DNA of 64,000 nucleotides from Liopterus haemorrhoidalis (Eukaryota > Arthropoda > Insecta > Coleoptera > Dytiscidae), in NCBI GenBank assembly GCA_963971575.1, contig OZ020618.1:2482501-2546500 (forward strand), written 5' to 3'. This document shows, one piece after another, positions 1 to 57,055 of this stretch (the first letter of the stretch is position 1; every line of letters starts with the position of its first letter). The notes under the pieces were generated by a model. That model did not search any database and was not told where the DNA came from. It saw only the letters and a program-made list of their open reading frames with translations. Both the position numbers and the translations under genes were made by a program.

Positions 1-104
1 GGTGGTTTTATTCGTTGAAATTTGTTGTTTATAATTTTTAATACATATTCCGTGGTTAGGTCTTTGTTTTAAATGATCAGTCAACTAAATAGTTACTTTT
101 CTAG

Positions 105-575
105 CTTATCACTGCTGCCATTTTGACCATTGTCGCTGCCCAAGGAGGTGGTGGAGATGGAGGACATCATCATCATCATTTAGAACACTACGTCGACTAT
201 CATGTACGTATAAAAAACTCCCATCAACCATAGATTGATGAGCCAAATTTTCATTGATGAGCCAATATGACATCAACCAAATTTTGTTTGTAATTCTGTT
301 AATTAATCTCTTTTCAGGCTCATCCACATTATCATTTCGATTATTCTGTCCATGATCCAAAACACCACGATATCAAACGTCAATGGGAGACCCGTGATGG
401 AGAGCATTTGAAAGGATTCTACAGCCTGCATCAACCAGACCACAAAGTTCGTAATGTTAAATATGAAGCAGACAAACATGGATTCCGCGCTGAAATCCAC
501 TACGAAGGGCATGGTCACACTCATCATCAAGCCATTGGGGGTGGATTAGGGGGTGGATTAGGGGGTGGAAACTAA
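105..575 (+). CDS. RR-2 cuticular protein gene A (5' partial)
   Basis: Structural protein of the cuticle that binds chitin through the extended Rebers-Riddiford domain. Two coding exons are visible: 105-203 (33 codons, after a ctag acceptor, ending at a gtacgt donor) and 318-575 (85 codons plus TAA, after ttttcag). Both junctions are phase 0. The first exon encodes most of the signal peptide (LITAAILTIVAAQ), a Gly patch and a His run (GGHHHHHLEHYVDYH). The second carries the RR-2 core with WETRDGEHLKGFYSL, QPDHKVRNVKYEADKHGF and a short GGGLGGG tail. By analogy with genes B and D, a five-residue first exon lies upstream, outside the window. It is closest in sequence to gene B and is clearly a tandem duplicate. 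Confidence 0.93.
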
Positions 576-740
576 ATTAATAAGTCAAGTTGAGGTACTT
601 AATTTTTTAAAACACAATTTTAAATAATTAGGGATTTCTGTAGATTTTCTTATAGCTATTTCTACCTCTTATTTTCACTTTTCTATTCTTTTTTCCCTAA
701 TTTATTAAAATTTTGTGAATGTTCTGTGTTATCCTTTGTA

Positions 741-746
741 AATAAA
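741..746 (+). terminator. Poly(A) signal of gene A
   Basis: AATAAA 166 nt after the stop codon of cuticle gene A; the likely 3' processing signal. Confidence 0.6.
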
Positions 747-759
747 ATACAGAGCATAA

Positions 760-1970
760 TGGATCAAAAATTATAGTACCATTTTTTTGTTAGTACTTTG
801 TTTGGCTGTTCCTGTTACATTTCTTGTTTTGTATATATGGTGGAAACTGATTATTATATAATTTTGTTATTTTCTGCTTCTTTTATAATTCTATTTTTTT
901 AAATAAATGTTTATTGACATATTTTGAATGTTGTTTCATTGGACACGACTTTTTCAAATCGATTCTCGGGTGGTTGGACATTTAATTAACCCTATTAGCC
1001 ATTGTGTAAATTGTCTGAATAAAATAATGCATAAGAACTGGATTTGGTAGTTGATTAAGCAGAATTCGAAATGGAAAATTTCTCGTCTTTCTACAATTAA
1101 TGTGCGACAATACAATATTGTTAATAATTTCACGAAATGGAACAATATTTTCCATAATTTCACGAACTGAAACACTGTTTCGATTTGTGCTGGTACATTT
1201 CAAGCTCTGGGGTTAAGTAAATTTTCAGTTATCTTGTACACTAATTAGTTCTTCTATTATTTGCCTTTCTTATTAGATTAGGCCGCGTTAACTTGTGATT
1301 ATACTGTTGTTTTAATAATCTTCTTAAGTGTTTGGTTTAAAAATACTCGTTAGATCGGCCAGCTCTTTTCTTTTTGCCGTTACCAGGTAATTTGGTATTT
1401 CCCTGCACACACAAATCCTGGTTAATGTCTTTTTGGGTATCGTATGTATCAATATTTGCTAGATCTATATTATCTCTATCCTTTGATTTTCCCAAAACTT
1501 CCTGGATGCTTCTACTCCAATTCTACTCATCAATCTGTACTGTTTCATCGTCTATTTTTTTTTATTCTCCCACAAGCAGATTTTTTCCATGTCGTATCAT
1601 CAATATTCTTTTTATAATTTTGTTCTCTTTTGTTATTTCCTACAAAAACATCTTCTATATTTTATCATTCTGCTTTAAGACATTATTCTGTACTTTTTTC
1701 TTTTCCTGGGAACCAAAGGATCTTACCATTTTTCTTGTTTCATATCTCTCTTTCAATCAATGAGTTGTTTTCTATCCATTTTCCATTCTATTTTGGTCTC
1801 CCTTGCCATTCTTTATGATTCAGTTCTCTTTCAAGGATAAGAAGGATGTTTTTTGTCCTATATAGTACTCTTTTCCCATGTTATCTATACTCTGTTCTCT
1901 TTCCAGAAGAATGCCTCTATCACATATCCATGCTGCTTGTATTCTTCTCTTTGATCTCCAAAACCATTTA
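760..1970. other. Intergenic, nothing recognised
   Basis: AT-rich DNA. A T-rich reading frame on the + strand (1374-1763) has low-complexity composition and no recognisable domain, so I do not call it a gene. Confidence 0.5.
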
Positions 1971-2102
1971 GGGCTGGTTTCTGAAAGCTTAGCCGAGTTT
2001 AATCTTTTGGTTAAACCCAGTTACAATTTAACAATCCCATAAGTAACTATAGCAACCATTTTCTAACTATTTGGTTATAGTTAGACTTCCAGAAACCGGT
2101 CC
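1971..2102. mobile_element. MITE with about 17-bp inverted ends, TA target
   Basis: The ends GGGCTGGTTTCTGAAAG (left) and, reverse-complemented, GGACCGGTTTCTGGAAG (right) match at 14 of 17 positions and both sides abut TA. At 132 bp and with no coding capacity it looks like a Tc1/mariner-type MITE. Confidence 0.6.
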
Positions 2103-2669
2103 TATCTTTCAACATGTATCTTTCCAGAAGGTTCTTTTCCTACCGTTCCCATATCCTATTGTTTTTTGATATCTGTAATGCGTTATTCTTCTAAGAACCA
2201 ACGTATTTCTATATTAATGTTTCAAACAACCGCAAATCTGACTGAAATTTAATTTTCTCTCCCTTCTGGTTGAATCTTTCCTAGATTTTTTTTTTTTTTC
2301 ATCCTCATCACATGTCCTATTTAGTGTTATGATGTTATGCTCGGATCTACATTTTTGCAGCTTCTGTATTTATAATTAACTTTGTTGTGATCAAAGTTTC
2401 GTATTTTGTTTCTGATATATTTTAATGTATTAATGTGAGTTTCATAATATATAATATTAAATAATATTTCGAAATATGTAACTTGTTATTATTTACTTTA
2501 TTCCATATTAATTCTAATTTAGTATGTCATATAATTGCAATACTTTCCTATGTCAAATAAAAATCCAAATTAACTTTCATATCGGTAGAAACTTATTCAA
2601 CCAAAAAATTAACACAAAATGTCAAATAATTATGTAAAATTGTAACACATTAATTAAAAAAAAGGTTAG
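2103..2669. other. Intergenic, AT-rich
   Basis: No gene seen. About 2280-2340 resembles a short piece of the RTE-like LINE remnant at 28870-29265 (shared text around the words catcctcatcac). Confidence 0.4.
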
Positions 2670-3175
2670 AGCATTTTTTGGTGGTGGTATTTTTGGTGCA
2701 ATTCTTGAATACAATTTCTTAATGCAATTATTTTGGTGCCATATTTTTAATGCATTTTTTGTTCAAAATGTGAGTGCAATATTAGTGCATTTTTTAATGC
2801 AAGTTCTTGGTGTAATTTTTTAGTGCAATTTTTAAATAAATGTGCAATTTTTCGCTGCAAATTTTTTAAAATCTTTTTTTGGTGGAAATTTTTCAATATA
2901 ATTTCTTTAGTGCAATTTTTAGTGCAATTTTTTAGTGCAATTATTTTGCTGCCATATTTTTAATGCATTTGTTGTACAATTTTTTAATGCGATATTAGTG
3001 TATTAATGCTACTTTTTAGTGCGGTTTAGCACAATTTTTAAATGCATTTTTAGTCCAATTTAGTGTATTTGTTGTGGCGTAATTTTAAAAAAAAAATTTT
3101 TGCATTTTTTTAGTCATGTTCTTGGTGCATTTTTTTATGTATTTTATTTGGTAGGTACATTTATTTTTGTATATT
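2670..3175. repeat. Degenerate T-rich tandem repeat (TTTTAGTGCAATTTT)
   Basis: Irregular repetition of a 15-20 bp motif around TTTTTAGTGCAATTTT, with spacing broken by indels. The motif reappears faintly at 3540-3680. No coding potential. Confidence 0.65.
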
Positions 3176-3210
3176 AAAAATTAAAAAATAATAGGTTCCT
3201 AACACCTAGA

Positions 3211-3432
3211 TAGAGCCGTAGCAACGCCCTGGCATCGGGGCAAGTTCCAGGGGCGCGAGGCCTGAGGGGCGCCATCGTGTGTATTTTTTTTTTGTCTTCA
3301 CTTATATTTTAGAAGTGATGACCCTTTTTTGTCATCATTTGTATTTTCATGCCTTAAATAAAATTAAAAAAGATAAAAAGGGCGTTATTTTAAGTATTTG
3401 CCAAGGGCGCTAAGAACATTGCTACGGCTCTG
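3211..3432. mobile_element. hAT-like short element with AGAGCCGTAGCAA ends
   Basis: Inverted ends AGAGCCGTAGCAACG and AGAGCCGTAGCAATG (right end reverse-complemented) bound about 220 bp of non-coding DNA. A related end in the other orientation is at 31240-31326. I could not see a matching 8-bp target duplication, so the hAT assignment rests on the end sequence only. Confidence 0.5.
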
Positions 3433-3716
3433 CGTATAAGGGCAGAAAATGTAAGTTCTCCATTTTTAGACCACCGGTCATAGATATGAAGCCACGTGGT
3501 AAGTATGACGTTTCGACCTGTCCTATTATTTAGTACATATTAGTACATTGTTTTCAATGCAGATTTTATGTAGTGTAATTTTATTTTTGCAATATTTTTA
3601 ATGCAATGTTGGGAGCAATATATTTTGGTATAATTTTTGTTGCGAAAATGTTTTCGAAGCAGTTTTTTTTTCGGTGCAATTTTTGCCGTAACAATTGTCG
3701 GTGTCTCTATTCTTAC

Positions 3717-48792
<45,076 letters not shown>

Positions 48793-49079
48793 CACAACCT
48801 TCAAGAAAATATAAAATAAACATTAGTAATAAAAAGATAAATAAATAAATAAAATAAACAACTAAAAGAAATAAAAAACAATACATTCGCAACATATTCT
48901 AGTACGTAAGGCAGTCTTAACCTTTTCAGTTTCAAAAATTTCTTAAAATATCTCTTAATTTGTGTTCTTGCACCCTAGAAATAAAAAAATGTACATTTTT
49001 AAAGCAAAGTTAAAACAAAGCTCTCGCTGGCAGCCCAGGAGCTGGTTGCACTCTCAGGAGGGTGCGTCCACCCCTGTTT

Positions 49080-49543
49080 AAGAGGAGCATTACAAAACTG
49101 TACAAAACTGTGGAAGAAGTACATACGTATGACACTTGTAATAAACTAATTTCTATTTAGGTTTTACAAGATTGCTGAAAACCAGAAATTGCAACTTCTT
49201 TGCAATTAAACTTTTAAATATATTGCCCGATAATTTTAAATGTCTCACATTAAATAATTTTTATGTTAAAGTCAAGGATTTCTTGGAATCTAGTCCATTT
49301 TATACATTTGAAGAGTTTTTAAATTTTGATATAAATAGTGTGAATTGGAACTGTTGACTCCAAGTATTTTATATTTTTCATTTTATGTATTTTTTTTCTA
49401 TTTTATTCTTATTTTATAATATTTTACATTGCTCTAATTTCACTAGCTATAAGTTACTATTTATATATTGTACCTGACTGACGAAAAACATGCTCTGTAC
49501 GTGTAATTTTTGTCAATAAACATATTATTATTATTATTATTAT
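49080..49543 (+). pseudogene. LINE 3' fragment with (TTA)n tail
   Basis: A frame from 49172 reads RNCNFFAIKLLNILPDNFK and KDFLESSPFYTFEEFLNFD, the usual C-terminal end of CR1/Jockey-like ORF2 proteins. A (TTA)n tail ends at about 49543. Confidence 0.8.
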
Positions 49544-49560
49544 AAGAACTACTCGTCTAA

Positions 49561-50290
49561 AGGCGCATCCCCACTATGCCGCAGTTTGCCAGTTGGCAAG
49601 GCCAGCTGTCAATGCCAACTGGCAAAGTCAACTGGCAAAGTATACACGTCCACATCTGTGTTGGCATTTAGTTTAGTCGCACAATGTTCACCGAGCAAGA
49701 TTTACTAATTGCTTCAGCTGCTGTTATCATACTTGACAGTGAAGAAAAAATACACAAACGGCGCAAACGACTGTTTTGGGTACGTCCAAGTCTTCAAAGT
49801 AGATCACGCACCGGACTTATTACTTTCCCTCTTTTTTTATTTCGCGCGAAAAATGACACACCAAGTTTTTGATTTTTCTATCAATTTCTTCTTTTTGTAC
49901 TTCAAAACTAACCGCAATTTCCAATAGAGCGTCACATCTCTTATTCCTGTCTTTATAGTCCTTTAAACGACAGTCCCACAAAACAGGACGATCCCGGTAC
50001 AAATCGATCAAATTAAACACTTTTTCGTTTGTCCACTCCATCTATAAACAACGTTGCTCATATGCGTCTGAATCACAACCTGAATTTAAGCCTAAAGCCG
50101 CGTGATGCCAGCTGGCACGTTCCCACTCACCGTTCTTATCGGCTTTCTTTGAAGGAGATCGACACTCGAGCGATTCTCGTTGGCATGCCGCTGGCACGAT
50201 GGCATGTGCCAACGGTCACGTCCACACTATGCCGCAGTTTGCCAACTGACCTTGCCAACTGGCAAACTGCGGCATAGTGTGGACGCCGCT
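49561..50290. mobile_element. PIF/Harbinger deletion derivative
   Basis: Inverted ends of about 45 bp (ACTATGCCGCAGTTTGCCAG in both), flanked by TAA on both sides (49558-49560 and 50291-50293). Two convergent gene pieces remain. The + strand frame from 49684 (DLLIASAAVIIL, FWVRPSL) is the N-terminus of a HARBI1-like nuclease. The minus frame from 50041 (MEWTNEKVFNLIDLYRDRPV, LWDCRLKDYKDRNKRCDALL) is a MADF DNA-binding domain protein. The nuclease core is deleted. Subterminal copies of GCCAACTGGCAA make the ends internally palindromic. Confidence 0.9.
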
Positions 50291-50538
50291 TAAAACGTCA
50301 CGTGTGGTGGTGGGTGCTCACGTGAAAACGCACCATCGCTAGCTATAACACGTGGTTTTATTGACAATAACAGGCTTTAACATTTTATTTCTAGGTTTCA
50401 AAATTTTTCTGGATGTAATTTTATTTGATATAATTTGACTCTATACATAGACTACCAAAGTTATAGAAACGAAATACCCCTTGGTATAATTTGCTCAGAT
50501 TCTGAAACACGAATAGGTATTGTACGATATAATTTACT

Positions 50539-50711
50539 CAGTGACGGACTAAGGAAAAACAGGGCCCTAGGCAAGGTTTTCATTGCGGGCTCTATTAGTT
50601 AAAGAAATCATAAAATAATGGAATAAATGTGTATTAAATCCGTCTTATGGGTTCCAAAAAATACGGACCCTAGGCAGTTGCCTAGTCTGCCTAGGCCAAA
50701 GTCCGCCCCTG
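50539..50711. mobile_element. hAT MITE
   Basis: Ends CAGTGACGGACTAAGG and CAGGGGCGGACTTTGG (inverted). The 8-bp flanks aatttact / aattcact differ at one position. 173 bp, non-coding, with CCTAGGCA words near both ends. Confidence 0.8.
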
Positions 50712-50719
50712 AATTCACT

Positions 50720-51394
50720 CGAATTCTAAAATAATATTTGATATTTTGTATGGTATAATTTTTTTTAACCAACCCCGCAACGAGCCAAACCCTGATAAAC
50801 GTATCAATAAAACTTTGTGTTACATTCTGTATGTAGATCTAGTTAATTATATTAATATAAAAAAAAATTGCTTCTGAACTACGATTTTGTAATCTAGTGT
50901 GGTAGACATTGACCATTTGGATTCCGCAATGCACCATCCACACTTACTAGATACGTACAAAATACGTTCAAAATGAGAAAAATTACACTTCACATAATTT
51001 TTTTGTAAAAAGTAAATTTTTGTTATCTCAAAACTAAAAAATTATCCATTTATAATACATACAGGCACGAACATATACACACACATACATACATACACAC
51101 AGACACACACTCCTTGATAAAAATAACTAACTGACTCACAATAACAAAGCACACACCCTCTTTTTACTCCAAAATATTCAAATGTTATTGACTTTAAAAT
51201 GTCATCTGGTGTGTCGCGCTCGAAAATAAACACTACTGATAATGTGACTACATGTACTACACTCCTAGTCGTGTAATAAGATAGTTAGAATGGAGTTTAA
51301 CAGCTGTGGAATGTCTTTTTTACACTATGTTTTATTTTCTACTATATATAAACACAATTTTAGAAATACACATTTAAATCTAAAACCAGAAATC
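50720..51394. other. Intergenic, with (CA/TACA) microsatellite
   Basis: 51057-51110 is a mixed (CA)n/(CATA)n microsatellite. No gene. Confidence 0.5.
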
Positions 51395-51650
51395 AGGATA
51401 GAATAAAAAATATTAGATTAGATTAAATAATTAATTAGGTTAAGTCAGGTTAGAAAAATACTTTTCCTAATTTCGTATAAAAAATAAATAGAACCTTGAT
51501 ATATTAAATTAAATTTGGCTAACTGTTCATAAAGGCTAGATTACGTTAGATTATAAAAACGCTTCTATTTTTCTAATTTTAAATAAACAATAACAGTGCC
51601 TTTAGAAATTAAGCTAGACTATGATGATGATGATGATTAAGTGAAGATTC
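51395..51650. repeat. Left arm of a 3-kb-spaced inverted repeat
   Basis: Pairs with 54490-54735 in inverted orientation (e.g. aacaataacagtgcctttag and aattaagctagact recur reverse-complemented on the right). The arms are about 240 bp and look roughly 90% identical by eye. Confidence 0.8.
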
Positions 51651-52260
51651 AAGTTAAGCTCCAATTTTTTTTCTAAGTAAGAAAACAATAAAAATTACAA
51701 AAAAAAATATACTAAAGGCTCTATCTTTAACCGCTTTTAATTATTTTTTTTTTTTAATAACAATTTATAATTTCAGTTTGGTTTAGTTCATTATTTTATT
51801 AATCAAAAATGGCCTCAACAAAGATGGCTCCAATTTTTTTTCTAAGTAAAAGAACTATGAGAATTACAAAAATGTGATTTGAATCGAGATTGAAATGAGA
51901 ATTTATTATTTCAGTGTTGATTTTTTTTTGTCTATGTTCATTACCTTATAAATCAAAAATGGCTTCAAGAAAGATGGTTCCAAATTATTTTCTAAGTAAG
52001 AAAACTATGAAAATTACAAAAATTCTTACTGCAAGGCTCTATCTTTAACTGTTTTTGAGAAAGGATTTTTTTTTCCGAAAATGTTTTAATTATAATTTTC
52101 AACAAAAATGGCTATTACTATGTATTTATACTATTATATTATTACTATATTATTCTATATTATTACTATATATTTTTTTAAGTAAAACATTTGTGACAAT
52201 TCCAAATTTTTTTACCTCAAGTCGTTATCACTAACCATTTTTGAGATATGATTATTTTAA
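51650..52260. repeat. Diverged satellite monomers
   Basis: Several units with aagatggctccaattttttt, ctaagtaagaaaactatgaa, aattacaaaaattcttactg and ctatctttaaccgcttt. They are distant relatives of the 177-bp satellite at 44690. Confidence 0.6.
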
Positions 52261-53149
52261 AATTCCAATTTTTTCTATCTCTTTGCCAACGTAAATCAGC
52301 GTCAACATACAACGTCAAGGTAAGTATTTTTATCAGCTGTTGATTCTAATCAATTTCTATAATAAAAATGCAATCCAAAGACTTATTTTTGAACTCTATA
52401 CCTTGACAATGAAAGTTAAAAAATGTAAACTAGTAATTACCAGATATAGTATGAAGTATGTTGAGAATATCCCCAGGCATTTTTAAAAGAACTATCTGAG
52501 GTTTAAGGCGTTTTTTGTTTTAATAACTGTACTTTGCCATTAAAACAACAAAACAATATTTGATTAAAACTTTCTAAAAATAAGAAAAATAATTGTAAAG
52601 CTCTAAGGAAATCTTTTAAACCCAGTTTTATCTATGGCTGTATTTTAGTTATAAAGCAAAACTAGTTTTATGACTGACGATTATAAAATAGATTATTAAA
52701 CTGAAGGCTAGATTTCAAGGTTATTGTTGTAAGTTTTAAATTTTACTCCACCTTTTCTTGCGTTGTCATTTGACCTGAATAACACAAATTCATCTTGATT
52801 TATTAATTGTATGGTCTTCATTGCGATCTATTCCATTATCCATCTCCCAGTGTTTTTCTTCCCATAGTCTCATCTCTCCACAATCTCCTGATTCTTTATT
52901 TGTTTCTTTTTCTTTCTCCTATCGGATTCCACACGGTTATTCTTTTAATCCATAGCATACAATTTACCCTCTTGGCATATCATACTACTCTATCTTCTTT
53001 TATACATTTTAAGGCAGTGTTTTCAAAACTTTCTGTACTAATGCCTCCGTATTTTTCATAAAAAATTGCCACCCCTTGGCTTTTCGTAAAAATCATGAAC
53101 TGAAAAATACGTAATTATTTTTCTTTGAACATGATTTCTTCTTGGGTTG
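52261..53149. other. Nothing recognised
   Basis: AT-rich DNA inside the two inverted arms; no domain or gene. Confidence 0.4.
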
Positions 53150-54330
53150 ACTTTTTGCCTCATTCACATAAGTCCTTCATTTTGATTTGTTAATTGTCTT
53201 CCCATGTGTCCTGTATACTAATACTTGTTAAATCTTTGGTTAGCAGATCTCTCCATCTCTTGTGAAGTCCTCCCACTGGTCTACGAATTTTCAGTCTTCC
53301 CTCTCATATCTTCCTAACCATTTTGTTCTCCCCCATTCTCACTACGTGTCCATTGTAATCATCTACTTCTCAGTTCTTGTGTGATACTCGGCCTTGAGTA
53401 CAAATATCGAATATTCTTGCGGATTCTCCATTCACCATTAATTTAAATGAGACCAAAGATTCGGTAATATATTTTTTTTAAAAACAATAAAGTTTGTCCA
53501 CTCTTGTTAAGTTCCGTGTTTCGGAGCCATACATGTTTTTGTTTGTTTGGAATAACCTGATCTTGGTTCTAGACAGGAGAAAAAATAAATAAACACTTAC
53601 TCTAAGGCATGTTTTTATTTTCATCTCGTTATCTGTACATTTGGTCATTTGTCCTTTCTCAAAACTCTGCAGCACCGCCAAAAATCAGCAGTTCTTGTGT
53701 GATACTCGGCCTTGAGAACAGTTCTCAGATATATTTGTTCTTGTGGATTCTCCATTCACCATTAATTTGAATGGGACTAAAGATTCGGCGTAATGTTTTA
53801 TTTTCAAAAATTATGATGTGTTTACCAACTGTGTTAAGGTCTTGGAGCCATATATAAGTACTATAGTTAGGTATAACCTGATTTTGGTTTTCTAGACAGA
53901 AGACAAAATAAATAAACATTTACTCTAAGGCATGTTTTTATTTTCATCTCGTTATCTGTACATTTGGTCATTTGTCCTTTCTCAAAACTCTGCAGCACCG
54001 CCAAAAATCAGCAGTTCTTGTGTGATACTCGGCCTTGAGAACAGTTCTCAGATATATTTGTTCTTGTGGATTCTCCATTCACCATTAATTTGAATGGGAC
54101 TAAAGATTCGGCGTAATGTTTTATTTTCAAAAATTATGATGTGTTTACCAACTGTGTTAAGGTCTTGGAGCCATATATAAGTACTATAGTTAGGTATAAC
54201 CTGATTTTGGTTTTCTAGACAGAAGACAAAATAAATAAACACTTTTTCTAAGGCATCCTTTTCTACTTCCATCTCTTTTTCTGTGCGTTTGGTCGTTTGT
54301 CCATTCTTAAAACTCAACAACACCGCCAAA
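53150..54330 (-). pseudogene. RTE-like LINE fragment with 323-bp tandem duplication
   Basis: Minus frames contain KTLRRIFSPIQINGEWRI, the C-terminal block of RTE-like ORF2 proteins, three times. The unit starting cagcagttcttgtgtgatac is repeated at 53686 and 54009 (period 323), with a diverged first copy at about 53370. Related to 28870. Confidence 0.8.
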
Positions 54331-54489
54331 AATCCAAAAAACTACTAAATTAAAAAATGGTAACTTAAACTAATACGCTTCTTAACCTAATCTAATCTTT
54401 ACTTAATCGTTTCAACTTAAATTTTTCAGTTTTTGTATATTGCCTTTTCAAAATTAGAAAAATTTAAACATTTTTTAATCTCACTTAAT

Positions 54490-54735
54490 CTAATCTGTAC
54501 TTAATCTAGTCTAGCTTAATTTCTAAAGGCACTGTTATTGTTTATTTAAAATTAGAAAAATAGAAGCATTTTTATAATCTAACCTAATCTTACCTTTAAT
54601 CTAATTTAATTTATCAAGGTTCTATTTATTTTTTATACGAAATTAGGAAAAGTGGAGTATTTTTCTAACCTCACCTAATATAATTAATTATTTAACCTCA
54701 TCTAATATTTTTTATTAATAACTTTATATTTATGT
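54490..54735. repeat. Right arm of the 3-kb-spaced inverted repeat
   Basis: Reverse complement of 51395-51650 (ctaaaggcactgttattgtt, tatcaaggttctatttattt). Confidence 0.8.
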
Positions 54736-55138
54736 CCCGCGTTATCAAAAACATCCATTTGGAAATATATTTTGGGCTAATTCTATTGTTTTATTGGCCA
54801 TTAGTCTTTAAACCTACATAGATTTTAGGCTAATTTCAAAATCCAAATCTGTAGAAAATATATTTCGAGTTTTTAAAATTCCCGAATCAGATAAGATTAA
54901 ATTGTATATTTTAGTATTTGATTTGTCAGCTATTAAGTAGAAATACGTAAAAAAAATGTCCTTCATTGTTATGGCAATCAAAATATAAGATGAAACATAT
55001 CAAAATCAAGATTAAAATTGATCTTAATCAGATAATTTTTATTTTAGGTATTATTTTGAGTCAAATTTAAATTTGTATTTACCTGTTGTTAATTCTTATT
55101 AATATCCAAGTCACCTTTCCATGTTTACTTGTTTTCAG

Positions 55139-55380
55139 CCGTCACATGTTCAAACAGGCACGCACTTAAGAAGTCGCGTTCTTCTACCACTCACAAACAC
55201 AGACTGCTGCCTCAGCAGGTTGCTTAAGAACCTCACCTCTGAGTTGAGAATACTGTGTCAACCGGTCGCGATCGACAGTGGCCTCTGAAAAGACACTGCT
55301 CTTCAATTCAAGGAAACTGGAGAAAATTTTGATGGTATACATAAGAGGTTCTTTACCGGGCATCCGCAAAAAAAATATAA
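55139..55380 (-). promoter_or_regulatory. Possible 5' non-coding exon/promoter region of SESTD1
   Basis: GC-richer than its surroundings, with CpG-containing words (cggtcgcgatcgac) and, on the minus strand, a strong donor AGAG|gtgagg at 55237. A non-coding exon is required upstream of 48798, and this is the best-looking candidate. No initiator was found, so it is a guess. Confidence 0.25.
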
Positions 55381-56039
55381 AACGTCTTTAGTTCCTTTTA
55401 GTTTATCTCCAGGTAAAAATCGTTGACTTTAGTTCCTGGCATATGGTTCTTTTCCAATAAGTTGTCAGTTTTTCTACTCTCCTACTTCCGGCTACATTCA
55501 AGTTAAGAGCTTGTGATATTTGTAGTTGGTTTTCTAAGAATATATCCTATCCATTATCCTTTTTCAAAAGAAAGAGAGTATAGATATCGGAAATCCCTTG
55601 GAATTACATAAACGTAGTTTTGAAGAGTCAAAAATACAAGATTATCTTCAAAATCGCTGCAAAAACGTATCTAGGAAAAAAAAGGTCAAACCTTGGATAT
55701 CTAAAGGGACTAGTGAAAAAATCAACGAAAGGCGAAATATTCATATAAAAATAATAAATACAACCAATGAACAGAAAAACTTGATGTGAAGTGTGAATTT
55801 TCACACATTGCAAGGTTTCTCAGGTATATAATAAGTAAAGGCGGCATGCTGAGTGTGTAGGGCAAATTTTGCTTTGTAGTAATTACGGCAAAATGAACGA
55901 TATTTTTAAAATAATTTATCATCTGTTAATCTAAGAGCTTTAATATTTTTAATATGTAAGCTCTATAACTTAAAATATATTTTTATTATTTTTAATTCGA
56001 ATGCCTAATACCATTATTTAGGGTTCTAAATATGTACAG
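55381..56039. other. Intergenic with family A end fragment
   Basis: 55790-55840 carries gtgtgaattttcacacattg and aggtttctcaggtat, the family A end motif. No gene. Confidence 0.45.
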
Positions 56040-56374
56040 TATTTTTTTTATATATAGCAAGGTTCATTAAATTTTGAAAATTGCGCCTGTGGCTTCCATT
56101 GGTTGTTTTTAGTCATATGCTCTGCGCCTCTGATTTTGTATACATAGAATTAAATTATAATTTAAACATTTCCCACTGGTTATTAAATTTACGCTTTTAA
56201 AAATTAAATGCAACATTTGCCAAAATATAACTAGAATTTTGACAAAATAATTTGAACAAATTAAAAAAATGCAAAAAAAAACAGAAAAAATAAAATTGTC
56301 TCCAGTCCAGAAGCGAACCCTAGTTTGTAGCTTAGGAAACTAGAAGGCTAACCATTAAACTATGAACGCTTACT
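56040..56374 (-). mobile_element. tRNA-derived SINE, family 2, copy 1
   Basis: On the minus strand: taaaccagtaagc, A box-like TAGTTTAATGG, B box-like GGTTCGCTTC, then a body ending gcgcaattttcaaaatttaa, tgaaccttgctatatat and an A-run. It matches 61821-62115 over most of its length. Confidence 0.8.
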
Positions 56375-56762
56375 GGTTTACTATATTCAAGATCAAGGAG
56401 TTGGCAGAAGATCTGCAGGCGGGAATGGATTTGATTTCCCTTCGATAGGAGGTTTTCATACCACCAAAAACACCAACTATCAGGACTACAAGCTTAACTT
56501 TATACCCGGGATACAGCTTTCTAAGCTCGGACAAGAGATCCATATACTTGGACCTCCTTTCCTCCTCCTTGAGAGAGATATTCTTCTCAGGACTTGAGAA
56601 TTCGATCACAAACATCTGTTTGGTCTCGATATCCAGGAGGGTTATGTCCGGCTTAGTGGCTGTCAGTAACCTCGAGGTGGGGAAGGAGTAATTCCAATAA
56701 ATACGGCACTTGGAATTTTCCATCACCGATTCTTTCAGAAGGGACGTACACAGTAATGGCAT
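56375..56762 (-). pseudogene. Retroelement C-terminal (endonuclease-like) fragment
   Basis: A frame of 130 residues with ATKPDITLLDIETKQMFVIE, FSSPEKNISLKEEERRSKY and LYPGYKVKLVVLIVGVFGG. The KPD..(E)F..P pattern and the following helix resemble the C-terminal region found after the reverse transcriptase in some non-LTR elements with a restriction-like endonuclease. The exact clade is not recognised. No 5' part. Confidence 0.6.
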
Positions 56763-57055
56763 CGTACCGGTTCGGGAAGGTTCGCGCGAACCGTTTCTTA
56801 AAATTATTGAAACCTTAGGGAACCGGTTGTTAGAATTATTAAAAATAAATGAATTACTCTGACTTCAGTTTTGAATCGTGCGCCGTGCCCTGTGGGGTTG
56901 CAATTGTAATATTTATTTTATAGGTTATTAATAATACCCTCTTAAAATTTTTCCTTATATTTAATTAATGGAAGTAAGTGATTTGTTTTCACTCTTAAAA
57001 ATACAGAATAGGTTCCTAGATATCACACGACTTTATAGAACCGCTTCCAGAAAAT

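Noticed and set aside
1374..1763. A 129-residue open frame
   Set aside because: T-rich, biased to Phe/Ser/Leu, no domain, no splice or promoter context.
54350..54740. Telomere-like TTAGG/CCTAA sequence
   Set aside because: CCTAATCTAA words are irregular and belong to the inverted arm shared with 51395-51650; no regular TTAGG array.
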